This document shows positions 52,088 to 61,759 of a stretch of 64,000 nt of DNA, one piece after another (the stretch's first letter is position 1; each line of letters opens with the position of its first letter). The DNA is from LMUY01 sp965198895 (GTDB lineage Bacteria; Pseudomonadota; Alphaproteobacteria; Acetobacterales; Acetobacteraceae). The stretch spans positions 2,914,001 to 2,978,000 of the forward strand of contig OZ240676.1 of NCBI GenBank assembly GCA_965198895.1, read 5' to 3'. The position numbers were made by a program, and so were the translations under genes. The notes below the pieces were generated by a model that ran no database searches, had not been told where the DNA came from, and saw nothing but the letters and a program-made list of their open reading frames with translations.

Positions 52088-53060
52088 CGGGCACCAACTT
52101 GCGGCGGGGGCCGATCAGGCTGACCAGCCCGGCGGGACGCGCGAGGGAAATAACGACGATCAGTCCGCCATAGATCATCAGGTCCACGCCGCCCGCGCCG
52201 CCGAGGTAGGACCGGGTCAACTCGCTGGTGGGGATCAACACGATGGCGCCGATCAGCGGTCCCCACAGCGTGCCGACGCCGCCGAGCACGGCCGGCAGGG
52301 CGATCAGGATGGAGAATGAGGCGGACATCACGCTGTCCGGGTCGATATAGCCCACGTATTGGGCATAGATCGCTCCGCCCATGGCCGTGAAGAAGCCGCT
52401 GATCGCCGCCGCGGCCATCTTGGACGGGAAGATCCGCACGGCCAGCGAGCGCGCGGCGATAGCGTCGTCCCGCACGGCGCGCCAGGAATAGCCCCAGCGC
52501 GAGCCCTCGATGAACCAGGCGACGATCCAGGTGATCGCGGCAAAGGCGAGCACGACGTAGTGGAACGGCAGCTTGGAGGTGCGGAATTGCAGCTCCATCC
52601 AGTTCTGGCCGTGGAACGGCACGTAGACGCCGGTGGCGGCGCCGACGAAGTCCCAGTTCAGGAACAACAGGTAGCCGATCTCGCCCACGACGACGGTGGC
52701 AATGGCGTAATAGTGGCCGGACAGCCGAAAACATGGCCACCCCACCAGCAGGGCCACGGCCGCCCCCACCACGCCGGCGGCGAACATGCCGATGGTGGGC
52801 GGGATACCGGCGTTCACGAACATCAGGGTCGAGACATACGCGCCGATGCCGAAATACAGTCCGTGCCCGAGCGAGATCTGCCCGCAATAGCCGCCGAGGA
52901 TGTTCCAGGCCTGCGACAGCCCGGCATACAGGATGGTCAGGATGATCAGGTTCTGCGTGTAGACATCGCGGATCGGCAACGGCAACACGGCGAGAACCAC
53001 GAGGGCGATCGCGCCCACGATCAGTTCCGTGCGGCGGCGCCGGGTGATGGTGTTGGTCAT
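52071..53060 (-). CDS. livM: Branched-chain amino-acid-type ABC transporter permease LivM
   Basis: A 329-residue permease with about nine helices. The LivM pattern is clear: NLIILTILYAGLSQAWNILGGYCGQISLGHGLYFGIGAYVS, then SRWGYSWRAVRDDAIAARSLAVRIFPSKMAAAAISGFFTAMGGAIYAQYVGYIDPDS and GGVGTLWGPLIGAIVLIPTSELTR. It ends in a 17-bp overlap with livG. It is separated from livH by the 160-bp repeat region. Confidence 0.94.
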   Translation of the reverse strand: MTNTITRRRRTELIVGAIALVVLAVLPLPIRDVYTQNLIILTILYAGLSQAWNILGGYCGQISLGHGLYFGIGAYVSTLMFVNAGIPPTIGMFAAGVVGAAVALLVGWPCFRLSGHYYAIATVVVGEIGYLLFLNWDFVGAATGVYVPFHGQNWMELQFRTSKLPFHYVVLAFAAITWIVAWFIEGSRWGYSWRAVRDDAIAARSLAVRIFPSKMAAAAISGFFTAMGGAIYAQYVGYIDPDSVMSASFSILIALPAVLGGVGTLWGPLIGAIVLIPTSELTRSYLGGAGGVDLMIYGGLIVVISLARPAGLVSLIGPRRKLVPDAPAA

Positions 53061-53066
53061 TCGCTA

Positions 53067-53206
53067 CTCCCTCTCCCCTTGAGGGAGAGGGGCGGGGTGA
53101 GGGGTGGCCACGCGTAGGACCTCGGCCATCGCAGGTCGCAACCGGCTAAATATTGGAGGTGTGGCCACCCCTCCCCCCGGCCCCCTCCCTCAAGGGGAGG
53201 GGGAGC
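53067..53206. repeat. Intact CCCTCTCCC-type palindromic repeat between livH and livM
   Basis: Left half begins CTCCCTCTCCCCTTGAGGG then GGCGGGGTGAGGGGTGGCCA; right half is the near inverse, GTGGCCACCCCTCC, CCCGGCCCCCTCCC then TCAAGGGGAGGGGGAG. Arms are about 43 bp with a ~50-bp centre. This is the closest full-length relative of the repeat interrupted by the IS element at 28.4-29.9 kb. It may form a strong RNA hairpin inside the liv transcript. Confidence 0.9.
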
Positions 53207-53220
53207 GATTGTTGTGCCCA

Positions 53221-54096
53221 TCAGATTTTCCCGAACAACCCGCGTGGGCGGACCATCAGCACGACCAGGTAGATCGCGAACATGCCGACCTGCTTCAGCG
53301 ATGGCTCGAATAGCTGGGCGGTGATCGCCTCCACCTCGCCGATCACCACGCCGGCCACCAGAGCGCCGGTCAACGAGCCGAACCCGCCCAGCGCCACGGT
53401 CACGTATGCAATCAGTGCGAAGTTGGCGCCGACGGTGGGGGACACGTAGTAGAACGTGGCCAGCATGGTGCCGGCGATGCCCACGGCTGCGGCGCCCAGG
53501 CCCCAGCCCATCGCGAAGATTCGGTCGCGGTCGATGCCGATCAGCGCCACCGCGTCCCGGTCCTCCCGGGTCGCCTCCAGCGCGCGTCCGAACTCGGTGC
53601 GGTTGATGCCGAGCAGCGCTGCGAACGCCAGCAGGCACACCAGGCTCGCCGCCAGTTGGGGCAGCGGCACGTAGACCCCACCCAAATCGGCCGTGCGGTT
53701 ACCGAGCCAACTCACCTGCACGCTGCGGAAATCGCCGCCGAATGCGAACTGCGCCGCGCCCCGGATGAAAATCGCCAGCCCGAAGGTGACAAAGATCTGC
53801 ACCATGCCGCGGTTGAACTGCACACCCAGCGCGCGCGCGATCAGCCCGCGGTAGATCGCAACCCCCAGCCCGAACATCCCCACCGCCACCAGCGGCAATT
53901 GCAGCAGCGGATCCAGCCCGGTCGCCGCGTTCAGCAGCACGGTTGCGTACATGGCGAGCATCAGCAGCTCGCCATGCGCGAAGTTCACGATGTCCATCAG
54001 GCCGAAGATCAGGCTCAGCCCGGCGGCGACCAACGCGTAGATCAGCCCCATCAGCAGGCCGCTCAGCGCGACCTGCAGGACGGTGTTCAGATCCAA
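53221..54096 (-). CDS. livH: Branched-chain amino-acid-type ABC transporter permease LivH
   Basis: A 291-residue permease with eight or so helices and the LivH blocks LIYALVAAGLSLIFGLMDIVNFAHGELLMLAMY, LGINRTEFGRALEATREDRDAVALIGIDRDRIFAMGWGLGAAAVGIAGTM and VALGGFGSLTGALVAGVVIGEVEAI, ending LVVLMVRPRGLFGK. It follows the binding-protein gene by 18 bp. Confidence 0.95.
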   Translation of the reverse strand: MDLNTVLQVALSGLLMGLIYALVAAGLSLIFGLMDIVNFAHGELLMLAMYATVLLNAATGLDPLLQLPLVAVGMFGLGVAIYRGLIARALGVQFNRGMVQIFVTFGLAIFIRGAAQFAFGGDFRSVQVSWLGNRTADLGGVYVPLPQLAASLVCLLAFAALLGINRTEFGRALEATREDRDAVALIGIDRDRIFAMGWGLGAAAVGIAGTMLATFYYVSPTVGANFALIAYVTVALGGFGSLTGALVAGVVIGEVEAITAQLFEPSLKQVGMFAIYLVVLMVRPRGLFGKI

Positions 54097-54114
54097 CTAC
54101 TTGCCACCCCGACC

Positions 54115-55344
54115 TTACTTACCGACCGTCCAGACCGGCGCCTGCACCGCGACGTCCGCCGGGTAGACGGTGTGATACACACCATGCTCGATCTGCTGGA
54201 TCACCGGTGTCGCCTCGGTGTTCTGGCCGGTGCTGTCGAACTTGATGCCTTTCCACGGCATGATGGTCTGGTCGCCGGGCACGTCGGTCTTGGTGAGCGC
54301 GACCCGGATGTCCTCCGGCTTGGACGACCCGGCGCGATCGATCGCGTCGGCTAGGACCTGCACCGCCACGATCTGGCGCGAGGTGTTGTCGTTCAGGTCC
54401 TTGTTCGCCTTTGCCTTGTACATCGCATCCACCGCCGGGATCGCCGGGCGGGACTTGGCGGCGTCCAGCGCGAAGCTGCTGCGGCTCATCACGCCCTCGG
54501 CCAGTGGCCCGGCGGCGTCGATGAACGACTGCTCCTGGAACCCGGCGGCCTGCGCCAGCACCATCGGGTGATAGCCGATCTCGTTCATCGAGCGCATCAG
54601 CAGGATCGCGTCCGACGTGTAGGACGACGGCATCACCATGTCCGCGTTGGCGGATTTCAGCCGCTGCGCCTCGGCCGACAGCGAGGGCGAGTTGGCGCGG
54701 TACTTGATGTCCGCCGCGACCGTCATGCCCGCCGCCTGCGCCATCTTGCGCTGCACGTTGGAGCTGTCGGTGCCGAAGATGCTGTCCTCGTAGAACAGCG
54801 CGACGGATTTCACCGGGTGGCCGGTCTTCTCGCCCTCGGCCTTCATGAAGTCGAACATGGCGGCGGTGAACATCTCGTCGTGCGGGCTGGTACGGAAGAA
54901 CCACTTCAGCCCGCGCTGGTTCAGCGACGGCGAGGAGTTGTCCATCGCGATGTAGGGCACCTCGTAGCGCTCGGCGACCTGGCTGATCGTGGCGGCGGTG
55001 GCACTGGTGTAGCTGCCGATCAGCGCGACCACGTGCTCCTGCGTAATCAGCCGCTCGGCCTCGCTGCGGGCCTTCTGCGGGTCGTTCTGGTGGTCGGCGA
55101 AGATGACCTTGATGTGGTTGTGGTTGAAGTGCGGCAGCCCGCCGCCGGCGCCGAGCAGCATCGGGATGGGCGCGTGCTCGTTGTTGATGATGTCGACGAT
55201 GGTGCCGACGGCAGCCTGCGCATCGGCGCCGATCTGGGCCGCGTTGCCGGTCAGCGGGTAGATGGCGCCGATCACGATATCCTCGGCCCGCGCGGTGCCC
55301 ACTCCGGCGACCAGCACGGCGGCCACCATCCACAAACGCTTCAT
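54115..55344 (-). CDS. ABC transporter substrate-binding protein, LivK type
   Basis: A 409-residue periplasmic type I binding protein. The signal peptide MKRLWMVAAVLVAGVGTARA precedes EDIVIGAIYPLTGNAAQIGADAQAAV. Other Peripla_BP_6 blocks are VVALIGSYTSATAATISQVAERYEVPYIAMDNSSP, VALFYEDSIFGTD and SLSAEAQRLKSANADMVMPSSYTSDAILLMRSMNEIGY. It has a somewhat longer N-lobe insertion (HAPIPMLLGAGGGLPHFNHNH). It is the first gene of the liv operon, 40 bp from mobA. The ligand is not known. Confidence 0.93.
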   Translation of the reverse strand: MKRLWMVAAVLVAGVGTARAEDIVIGAIYPLTGNAAQIGADAQAAVGTIVDIINNEHAPIPMLLGAGGGLPHFNHNHIKVIFADHQNDPQKARSEAERLITQEHVVALIGSYTSATAATISQVAERYEVPYIAMDNSSPSLNQRGLKWFFRTSPHDEMFTAAMFDFMKAEGEKTGHPVKSVALFYEDSIFGTDSSNVQRKMAQAAGMTVAADIKYRANSPSLSAEAQRLKSANADMVMPSSYTSDAILLMRSMNEIGYHPMVLAQAAGFQEQSFIDAAGPLAEGVMSRSSFALDAAKSRPAIPAVDAMYKAKANKDLNDNTSRQIVAVQVLADAIDRAGSSKPEDIRVALTKTDVPGDQTIMPWKGIKFDSTGQNTEATPVIQQIEHGVYHTVYPADVAVQAPVWTVGK

Positions 55345-55384
55345 TCGTCTAATCCCCAACCGATTGGTGCGGCAGGGAAGCACA

Positions 55385-55966
55385 TCACGTGCCAGTGTGG
55401 GAGATGCGGCGTTCGAGCCCGGCGAGATCAGCCGGTGTGTTGACGTTGACGAACGGGTCGCCGGCGAAGGGGACCGGGCGCATGGCCAGCGTTTCGGCAA
55501 ATGCCCGCACGCTGCGGGTGCCAGGTTGCAATAGCCACGTGCGGAGAGCGGGGGCGCAAGCGACGGGCCAGAGCGCCACAAGGTGGTGCCGCCGACCGCC
55601 GCTTTCGGCCACGGACGGCCCGGGTGACAGGGTCGCCGCAACGCCCGTCGGGATGAGCGGCGTGTCTCCGGGCAGGGTGAGCAGCCACAGCGCACTCAAT
55701 GCAGCGGCCCATTCCAACCCGGCCAATACGCCGCCGAGCGGGCCTTGGCCGGCAATCGGGTCGGGGAGAACGGGAAGTTGGGTGCCAAATCGGGCCGGGT
55801 CGCCATTGGCAGAGATGGCGATTTGAGGGTGATCTGGCGCGAGCGTATCAAGAATTCGGGCGAGTAATGTCTGGCCGCTTAGGAGCGTGAGGGATTTGTC
55901 GCCTCCGCCCATGCGACGAGCCTGGCCGCCGGCGAGGATCAGGGCTGGAGGGGTCTGCAAGGTCAC
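55385..55966 (-). CDS. mobA: Molybdenum cofactor guanylyltransferase
   Basis: This enzyme adds GMP to molybdopterin to make the bis-MGD cofactor. The 193-residue protein begins with the nucleotide-binding motif LILAGGQARRMGGGDKSL (~9-26), then LPVLPDPIAGQGPLGGVLAGLEWA and LLTLPGDTPLIPTGV, and ends DPFVNVNTPADLAGLE. The start is GTG at 55966, which overlaps the restored-frame stop of the disrupted ParE-like toxin gene as GTGA. This suggests mobA was originally downstream of an intact toxin-antitoxin pair in one transcript. No other Mo-cofactor gene is visible nearby. Confidence 0.93.
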   Translation of the reverse strand: MTLQTPPALILAGGQARRMGGGDKSLTLLSGQTLLARILDTLAPDHPQIAISANGDPARFGTQLPVLPDPIAGQGPLGGVLAGLEWAAALSALWLLTLPGDTPLIPTGVAATLSPGPSVAESGGRRHHLVALWPVACAPALRTWLLQPGTRSVRAFAETLAMRPVPFAGDPFVNVNTPADLAGLERRISHTGT

Positions 55967-56198
55967 ATACGATGCGGAATGTCTGCCGCCTCGTGGTAGA
56001 TACCAATGATGACGGAATCAGCCGTGTCGGTGTAGGGTCGCGGCGCCAACGATCCCTCACTTGGGGTTCGCTCGATTTTAGCCATCCCCTGCGCACGGCG
56101 GCAACAAGGTTTCGAATGGCCCCTGGGCGGCTTTTGCCGGCGTAATAGGCTGTCGGTTCGTCGAGATGGCGCTGGGCATCCGAGCTAAGCGACGTCAC
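55963..56198 (-). pseudogene. ParE/RelE-like toxin gene broken by a frameshift
   Basis: The N-terminal half (from GTG 56198) reads LSSDAQRHLDEPTAYYAGKSRPGAIRNLVAAVRRG, a typical ParE helix hairpin. After about residue 38 the frame loses similarity and runs on into mobA. A different frame beginning near 56086 gives MAKIERTPSEGS and then ADSVIIGIYHEAADIPHRM, a typical ParE C-terminus, and stops at 55963-55965 as GTGA with mobA. The two halves together are somewhat short for ParE (~95 residues), so a deletion with frameshift is likely. The start overlaps the antitoxin stop (GTGA). Confidence 0.75.
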
Positions 56199-56401
56199 GC
56201 CTTGAGGACAGCAGTGTCACTCCGGTCCTGATGTGCATCCAATTCGTCAGCAACGTCGAGCATGCGGTGCAATACGGGCTCGATCGGCGTGGTCCTGCCC
56301 GCCTTCGCATCGGCCTTGCCTCGCTCGAGTTCTGCCAAGACCTGCGACATATCGGTCATAGATGGAATTCGTGCGTCCATGACCCAATGATCAGCCGCCA
56401 C
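56195..56401 (-). CDS. Small antitoxin-like protein of a type II toxin-antitoxin pair
   Basis: A protein of 55-68 residues whose body reads SQVLAELERGKADAKAGRTTPIEPVLHRMLDVADELDAHQDR. The pattern of a leading short helix followed by a charged segment with a Gly turn resembles antitoxins paired with ParE/RelE toxins. Alternative starts are 56380 and 56359 (MTDMSQ). Its TGA stop overlaps the GTG of the disrupted toxin gene. Since the toxin is frameshifted, this antitoxin may be a leftover. The upstream tRNA-His is 39 bp away. Confidence 0.6.
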   Translation of the reverse strand: MAADHWVMDARIPSMTDMSQVLAELERGKADAKAGRTTPIEPVLHRMLDVADELDAHQDRSDTAVLKA

Positions 56402-56439
56402 TGCAGCATTTCAACATCGGTGAATGCTGGAGGCGAGCC

Positions 56440-56516
56440 TGGGGCGAACGACGGGGATCGAACCCGCGACAACCGGTACCACAAACCGGCGCTCTACCAA
56501 CTGAGCTACGTCCGCC
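56440..56516 (-). tRNA. tRNA-His (anticodon GTG)
   Basis: The minus strand folds as a tRNA: acceptor GCGGACG paired with CGTTCGC, D-arm GCTCAGTTGGTAGAGC, anticodon stem GCCGG/CCGGT around TTTGTGGTA (anticodon GTG), T-arm GCGGG-TTCGATC-CCCGT, and an encoded CCA end. It has the extra 5' G (-1, at 56516) facing C73, a diagnostic identity element of tRNA-His. Confidence 0.97.
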
Positions 56517-56576
56517 ACCAGGGCTGCGGACGTAGCGCCGGGAGCCGGTCTCCGTCAATGTTTGCCGGTACTCAAC

Positions 56577-56951
56577 TCAGCCAAGCCGGCTGCCGAACAC
56601 GTGTTTGACCGGAATAGCCCCGACATCGACCCCATCCAGGCAGCGAACATTAATGCCCCATGCCCCAGGCGCCGTGCGGGGACGCCTAAACGGCAGGATG
56701 CCACAATTGGGGCAGAAGTAGTCCCGGGCCGTATGCGTGTTGAAGGTGTAGCAGGTCAGGTCGTCCAGGGCCGTTAGCAGCCGGAATGCCCCAGGTTCCA
56801 CCCGATGGATCAGGGCACCGCGACGCCGGCAAAGCGAGCAGTCACAAACCCGGACGTGGTCCAGATCGGCGCTGATTTCGAATTTGACCCGGCCGCAGTG
56901 GCAAGAGCCTTGGTAAGTCCGTTGTGGCAAAGCGGCTGGTGACGTGTCCAT
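56577..56951 (-). CDS. GFA-family (CENP-V/Gfa) zinc-binding protein
   Basis: A 124-residue protein with the Gfa zinc-site pattern: GSCHCGRVKFEI, VCDCSLCRRRGALI and YFCPNCGILPF, seven or so Cys that bind two Zn ions. The founding member was reported to speed glutathione-formaldehyde adduct formation, but most family members are of unknown function. It stands 24 bp downstream of the aminotransferase gene on the same strand and upstream of tRNA-His. Confidence 0.92.
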   Translation of the reverse strand: MDTSPAALPQRTYQGSCHCGRVKFEISADLDHVRVCDCSLCRRRGALIHRVEPGAFRLLTALDDLTCYTFNTHTARDYFCPNCGILPFRRPRTAPGAWGINVRCLDGVDVGAIPVKHVFGSRLG

Positions 56952-56975
56952 GCTGCAGCACTCGGCGAGCCTGAT

Positions 56976-58175
56976 CTAGCCCGTTGCGGGCAACTGCATG
57001 CCGCGCCGGGCCGAGAAATGGCGTTCCAGCCGGCTGACCGCCTCGTCCAGGATCGCATCCGCCTTGCAGAACGCGAACCGTGCGTAGTGGCCCGGTGCCG
57101 GCCCACCGGCGGCGTCGTAGAAGGCACTGACCGGGATCGCGGTGACCTTCGCCGCCTCGGTGATATGGCGGCAGAACGCCACGTCGTCGCCCGCGAACCC
57201 GAGCGGGCTGAAATCGGCGGACACGAAGTAACTGCCCTGGCTCGGCAGCACGCCGAACCCGATCGCTGCCAAGCCCGCCGCAAGCCGGTCGCGCTTGCCC
57301 TCCAGCGCGCCCGACAGCCCGGCGAAATACGCGTCGTCCTTCGCCAACCCTACCGCGACCGCGCGCTGCAGGTTGGGTGGAGTGGTGAACGTCAGGTTCT
57401 GGTGCGCGCGGGCCGCCAGCAAGGCCAGCGGGGCGGGGGCGGTGATGTAGCCGACCTTCCAGCCGGTCAGGCTGAACGTCTTGCCGGCGCTGCCGATGCG
57501 CAGGCAGCGCTCGCGCAAACCCGGCAGCGTCATCAGCGGGATGTGCCGCCAGCCGTCATAGGTCAGGTGCTCGTAGACCTCGTCGCACACGGCGTAGGCA
57601 TCGTGCTTCACCAGCAGGTCCGCGATGAAGGCAAGTTCGGCCGCGGTGAACACCTTGGAGGTCGGGTTCATCGGCGTGTTCAGCAGGATGGCCTTGGTTT
57701 TCGGCCCGAAAGCCGCCGCCAGTTCGGCCCGCGGCAGCTCCCATTTCGGCGGTTGCAGGCGCACCAGGCGCGGAACGGCGCCCAGCATGCGCACGATCGG
57801 CAGGTAGGTGTCATAGAGCGGCTCGATCAGCACGACCTCGTCGCCGGGGTTGAGCAGGGCCATCAGGCTGGCCGTGATCGCCTCGGTGGCGCCGGAGGTC
57901 ACCACCACCTCGGTCGCCGGGTCGATGTCCAGGCCGTAGAACCGGGCGTTGATGGCAGCGACGGCGCTGCGTAGCTCGGGCACGCCGGTCAGCGGCGGAT
58001 ATTGGTTACGCCCGTCGTGCAGCGCTGCGGCCGCGGCCGCGAGTACATCGTCCGGGCCGTCGGTATCCGGGAAACCCTGGCCGAGGTTGATGGCGCCGTG
58101 CTGCACGGCCAGGGCGGACATGACGGTGAAGACGGTCGTGCCGATACCGGACAGCAATTCGTTGGCTGGCTTCAA
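56976..58175 (-). CDS. PLP-dependent class I/II aminotransferase (kynurenine/methionine aminotransferase-like)
   Basis: A 399-residue fold type I aminotransferase. It has INLGQGFPDTDGPDDVLAAA, NQYPPLTGVPELRSAVA, VVTSGATEAITASLMALLNPGDEVVLIEP, LNTPMNPTSKVF, DEVYEHLTYDGW and the PLP Lys in SAGKTFSLTGWKVGY. The set of motifs, especially QGFPD and the Lys context, is that of YbdL/KAT-like enzymes, which accept methionine, glutamine or kynurenine. The substrate cannot be fixed from sequence alone. It is divergent from the glnB operon across a sigma-54-like promoter and may be nitrogen linked. Confidence 0.9.
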   Translation of the reverse strand: MKPANELLSGIGTTVFTVMSALAVQHGAINLGQGFPDTDGPDDVLAAAAAALHDGRNQYPPLTGVPELRSAVAAINARFYGLDIDPATEVVVTSGATEAITASLMALLNPGDEVVLIEPLYDTYLPIVRMLGAVPRLVRLQPPKWELPRAELAAAFGPKTKAILLNTPMNPTSKVFTAAELAFIADLLVKHDAYAVCDEVYEHLTYDGWRHIPLMTLPGLRERCLRIGSAGKTFSLTGWKVGYITAPAPLALLAARAHQNLTFTTPPNLQRAVAVGLAKDDAYFAGLSGALEGKRDRLAAGLAAIGFGVLPSQGSYFVSADFSPLGFAGDDVAFCRHITEAAKVTAIPVSAFYDAAGGPAPGHYARFAFCKADAILDEAVSRLERHFSARRGMQLPATG

Positions 58176-58269
58176 TCGAACAGGCTCCTGCAGGACGGTC
58201 CGGGACTATGGGGCCATGCCACCGGGCATTCAATCCGCATGGCAAGCTTATGCCGGGCGCATTGCCCCC

Positions 58270-58285
58270 TGGCACGGCGCATGCA
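58270..58285 (+). promoter_or_regulatory. Sigma-54-type promoter upstream of glnB
   Basis: TGGCACGGCGCATGCA matches the sigma-54 consensus TGGCACG-N4-TTGCA with a single difference, with GG (58271-58272) and GC (58283-58284) at the required N10 spacing. The glnB start codon is 54 bases downstream of the -12 element. It fits NtrC-dependent induction of the glnB-glnA operon under nitrogen limitation. No convincing NtrC dyad was fixed by eye. Confidence 0.8.
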
Positions 58286-58338
58286 ACCTTTCCTCGCTGT
58301 CGCACCCCGATATGCGGCAGGCGATTGGGGGAAACGAG

Positions 58339-58677
58339 GTGAAGAAGATCGAGGCGGTCATCAAGCCATTCAAGCTCGATGAGGTTAAGGATGCACTGCA
58401 TGAAGTGGGGCTCCAGGGCATAACCGTCGTCGAAGCCAAGGGGTTTGGCCGGCAGAAGGGCCATACGGAGCTGTACCGCGGCGCGGAATACGTCGTGGAC
58501 TTCCTGCCCAAGGTGAAAATCGAACTGGTCTGTGCGGACAACCTCGTGGAACGGGCGCTGGAAGCGATCGTGAACGCGGCGCGGACCGGGCGGATCGGGG
58601 ACGGCAAGATCTTCGTCAGCAATATCGAGGAAGTGGTTCGGATCCGCACCGGTGAGCGCGGCGAAGAAGCAGTCTAA
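58339..58677 (+). CDS. glnB: Nitrogen regulatory PII protein GlnB
   Basis: A 112-residue PII signal transducer. It starts MKKIEAVIKPFKLDEVKDAL and contains the T-loop GFGRQKGHTELYRGAEYVVDFLPK with Tyr51, the uridylylation site, and the C-terminal PII signature GRIGDGKIFVSNIEEVVRIRTGERG. Start codon is GTG at 58339, fixed by the family length; GGGGGAAACGAG precedes it. It reports glutamine and 2-oxoglutarate to the Ntr and GS-adenylylation systems. It precedes glnA by 43 bp in one operon with a sigma-54-like promoter. Confidence 0.97.
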   Translation: MKKIEAVIKPFKLDEVKDALHEVGLQGITVVEAKGFGRQKGHTELYRGAEYVVDFLPKVKIELVCADNLVERALEAIVNAARTGRIGDGKIFVSNIEEVVRIRTGERGEEAV

Positions 58678-58720
58678 CACGGCGGCATTGGGCCGCCGTC
58701 AATCAGGAGATAAGGGCAGT

Positions 58721-60160
<1,440 letters not shown>

Positions 60161-60171
60161 CCAGGCCAAAG

Positions 60172-60209
60172 AAAAGGCCCCCTTCCGGCGACGGGAGGGG
60201 GCCTTTTTG
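60172..60209 (+). terminator. Rho-independent terminator after glnA
   Basis: AAAAGGCCCCCTTCC, a short loop, then GGGAGGGGGCCTTTTT form a long GC stem ending in a T-run 12 bases after the glnA stop. The A-run on the other side could also allow stopping of transcripts coming from the amtB direction. Confidence 0.9.
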
Positions 60210-60214
60210 TTTCC

Positions 60215-60283
60215 GTAGGGTGGGCTGCTCGCAGCCCGCCACTTTCGGCGTCGCGGGGGTGGGCTGCGAGCAGCCCACCCTAC
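60215..60283. repeat. Palindrome with perfect 23-bp arms between glnA and amtB
   Basis: The arm starting GTAGGGTGGGCTGCTCGCAG (60215-60237) is exactly inverted at 60261-60283, around a 23-bp centre. It lies directly after the glnA terminator and 25 bp before the amtB stop. The leading GTAGGGTGGG recurs at ~21095, so it may be a dispersed repeat family. It could protect or end the converging transcripts. Confidence 0.88.
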
Positions 60284-60307
60284 TGAGCTACCGAGCCGTT
60301 CCGCGGG

Positions 60308-61759
60308 TTACCCGATGGTTTCGCCGTGGAGCACGATGTCGAGCCCCTCCATCTCCTGGTCGCGGGTCACGCGCAGGCCGATCGTCGCATCGATCAGCTT
60401 GAGCAGGATGAAGCTGATCACGCCGCTCCACACCAGGGTGATCAGCACCGCCTCGGCTTGCTTCAGCAACTGCGCCAGCCCGCCCACGGTGCCGTCCGGG
60501 CTCGCATCGGTGGCCGAGAGCGGGCCGTAGGCGAACACGCCCGTCAGCAGCGCGCCGACGATGCCGCCGATGCCGTGCACACCCCAGGTGTCCAGGCTGT
60601 CGTCGTAGCCGAACACGTGCTTCAGCCCGGTCGCCGACCAGAAGCAGATCACGCCGGCCGCGATGCCGATGATCAGCCCCGGCCCGGGCAGCACGTAGCC
60701 CGAGGCCGGCGTGATGGCGACCAGCCCCGCCACCGCGCCCGAGATGATGCCCAGCACCGAGGGTTTGCCCTTGCTCGCCCACTCCGCGAACATCCAGGCC
60801 AGTGCGGCCCCGGCGGTGGCGATCTGCGTGACCGTCATCGCCATGCCGGCACGTCCGCCGGCACCCACCGCCGACCCGGCGTTGAAGCCGAACCAGCCGA
60901 CCCACAGCAGCGAGGCGCCGATCACGGCGTAGGTCAGGTTGAACGGCGCCATGTTGTCATGGCCGTAGCCGACCCGCTTGCCCAGCACGAGCGCGCACAC
61001 GAGCCCCGCGACACCCGCGTTGATGTGCACCACGGTGCCGCCCGCGAAGTCGATCGCGCCGATGGTGGCACCCACGTAGCCGGTGGCGCTCCAGACCGAA
61101 TGAGCGATCGGGCAGTACACGATCAGCGACCACAGCACCATGAACACGCACATGGCGCTGAACTTCATGCGGTCGGCGAACGCGCCGGCAATCAGCGCCG
61201 GGGTGATGATCGCGAAGGTCATCTGATACATCATGTACACGCTCTCGGGGATCGTGTACGCGGTCGAGTTGTCGCTGCCGGCGCCGAGCACGAAGGGGGT
61301 GTCGACGCCTTTGGCAATGTGCTCGCCGATGCCGTTGAGGAAGAAGCGCGACAGGTCACCGATGAAGGGCGCCGTCACACCGGAGCCGTTGGTGAAGGTC
61401 AGGCTGTAGCCGGCGACCATCCAGACCACGGTGATCAGGCAGCAGATCGCGAAGGACTGCATCAGGGTTGCGAGCACGTTCTTCTTGCGGACCATGCCGG
61501 CGTAGAACAGGGCCAGGCCCGGCACCGTCATCATCAGCACCAGCGCCGTGCTGGTCAGCATCCAGGCGGTGTCACCGGTGTCGATCTTGGCGATCGCCTC
61601 GGCCGCTGCCGGGGCTGCGGCAGTCGCGGGGGCAGAGCCCGGCACCGCCGGCTGGGCCAGGGCGGCTCCCGCCAGCAGCAGCATCGGCAAGCAGGCCGCC
61701 AAACTCTGCCATCGGAAGACCGGGGCAACATTTCGCTTCATTCTTGTGACATCCTTCAT
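60308..61759 (-). CDS. amtB: Ammonium transporter AmtB
   Basis: An inner-membrane ammonium channel of 483 residues. It has an N-terminal signal (LPMLLLAGAALAQP), an Ala/Pro linker and eleven membrane helices with DTAWMLTSTALVLMMTVPGLALFYAGMVRKKN, the twin pore histidines in IVYCPIAHSVWS and WGVHGIGGIVG, and the external ammonium site region WSATGYVG. Its ATG overlaps the glnK stop (ATGA), so it is co-expressed with GlnK, which can block the channel. A start at 61741 is also possible. Confidence 0.97.
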   Translation of the reverse strand: MKDVTRMKRNVAPVFRWQSLAACLPMLLLAGAALAQPAVPGSAPATAAAPAAAEAIAKIDTGDTAWMLTSTALVLMMTVPGLALFYAGMVRKKNVLATLMQSFAICCLITVVWMVAGYSLTFTNGSGVTAPFIGDLSRFFLNGIGEHIAKGVDTPFVLGAGSDNSTAYTIPESVYMMYQMTFAIITPALIAGAFADRMKFSAMCVFMVLWSLIVYCPIAHSVWSATGYVGATIGAIDFAGGTVVHINAGVAGLVCALVLGKRVGYGHDNMAPFNLTYAVIGASLLWVGWFGFNAGSAVGAGGRAGMAMTVTQIATAGAALAWMFAEWASKGKPSVLGIISGAVAGLVAITPASGYVLPGPGLIIGIAAGVICFWSATGLKHVFGYDDSLDTWGVHGIGGIVGALLTGVFAYGPLSATDASPDGTVGGLAQLLKQAEAVLITLVWSGVISFILLKLIDATIGLRVTRDQEMEGLDIVLHGETIG

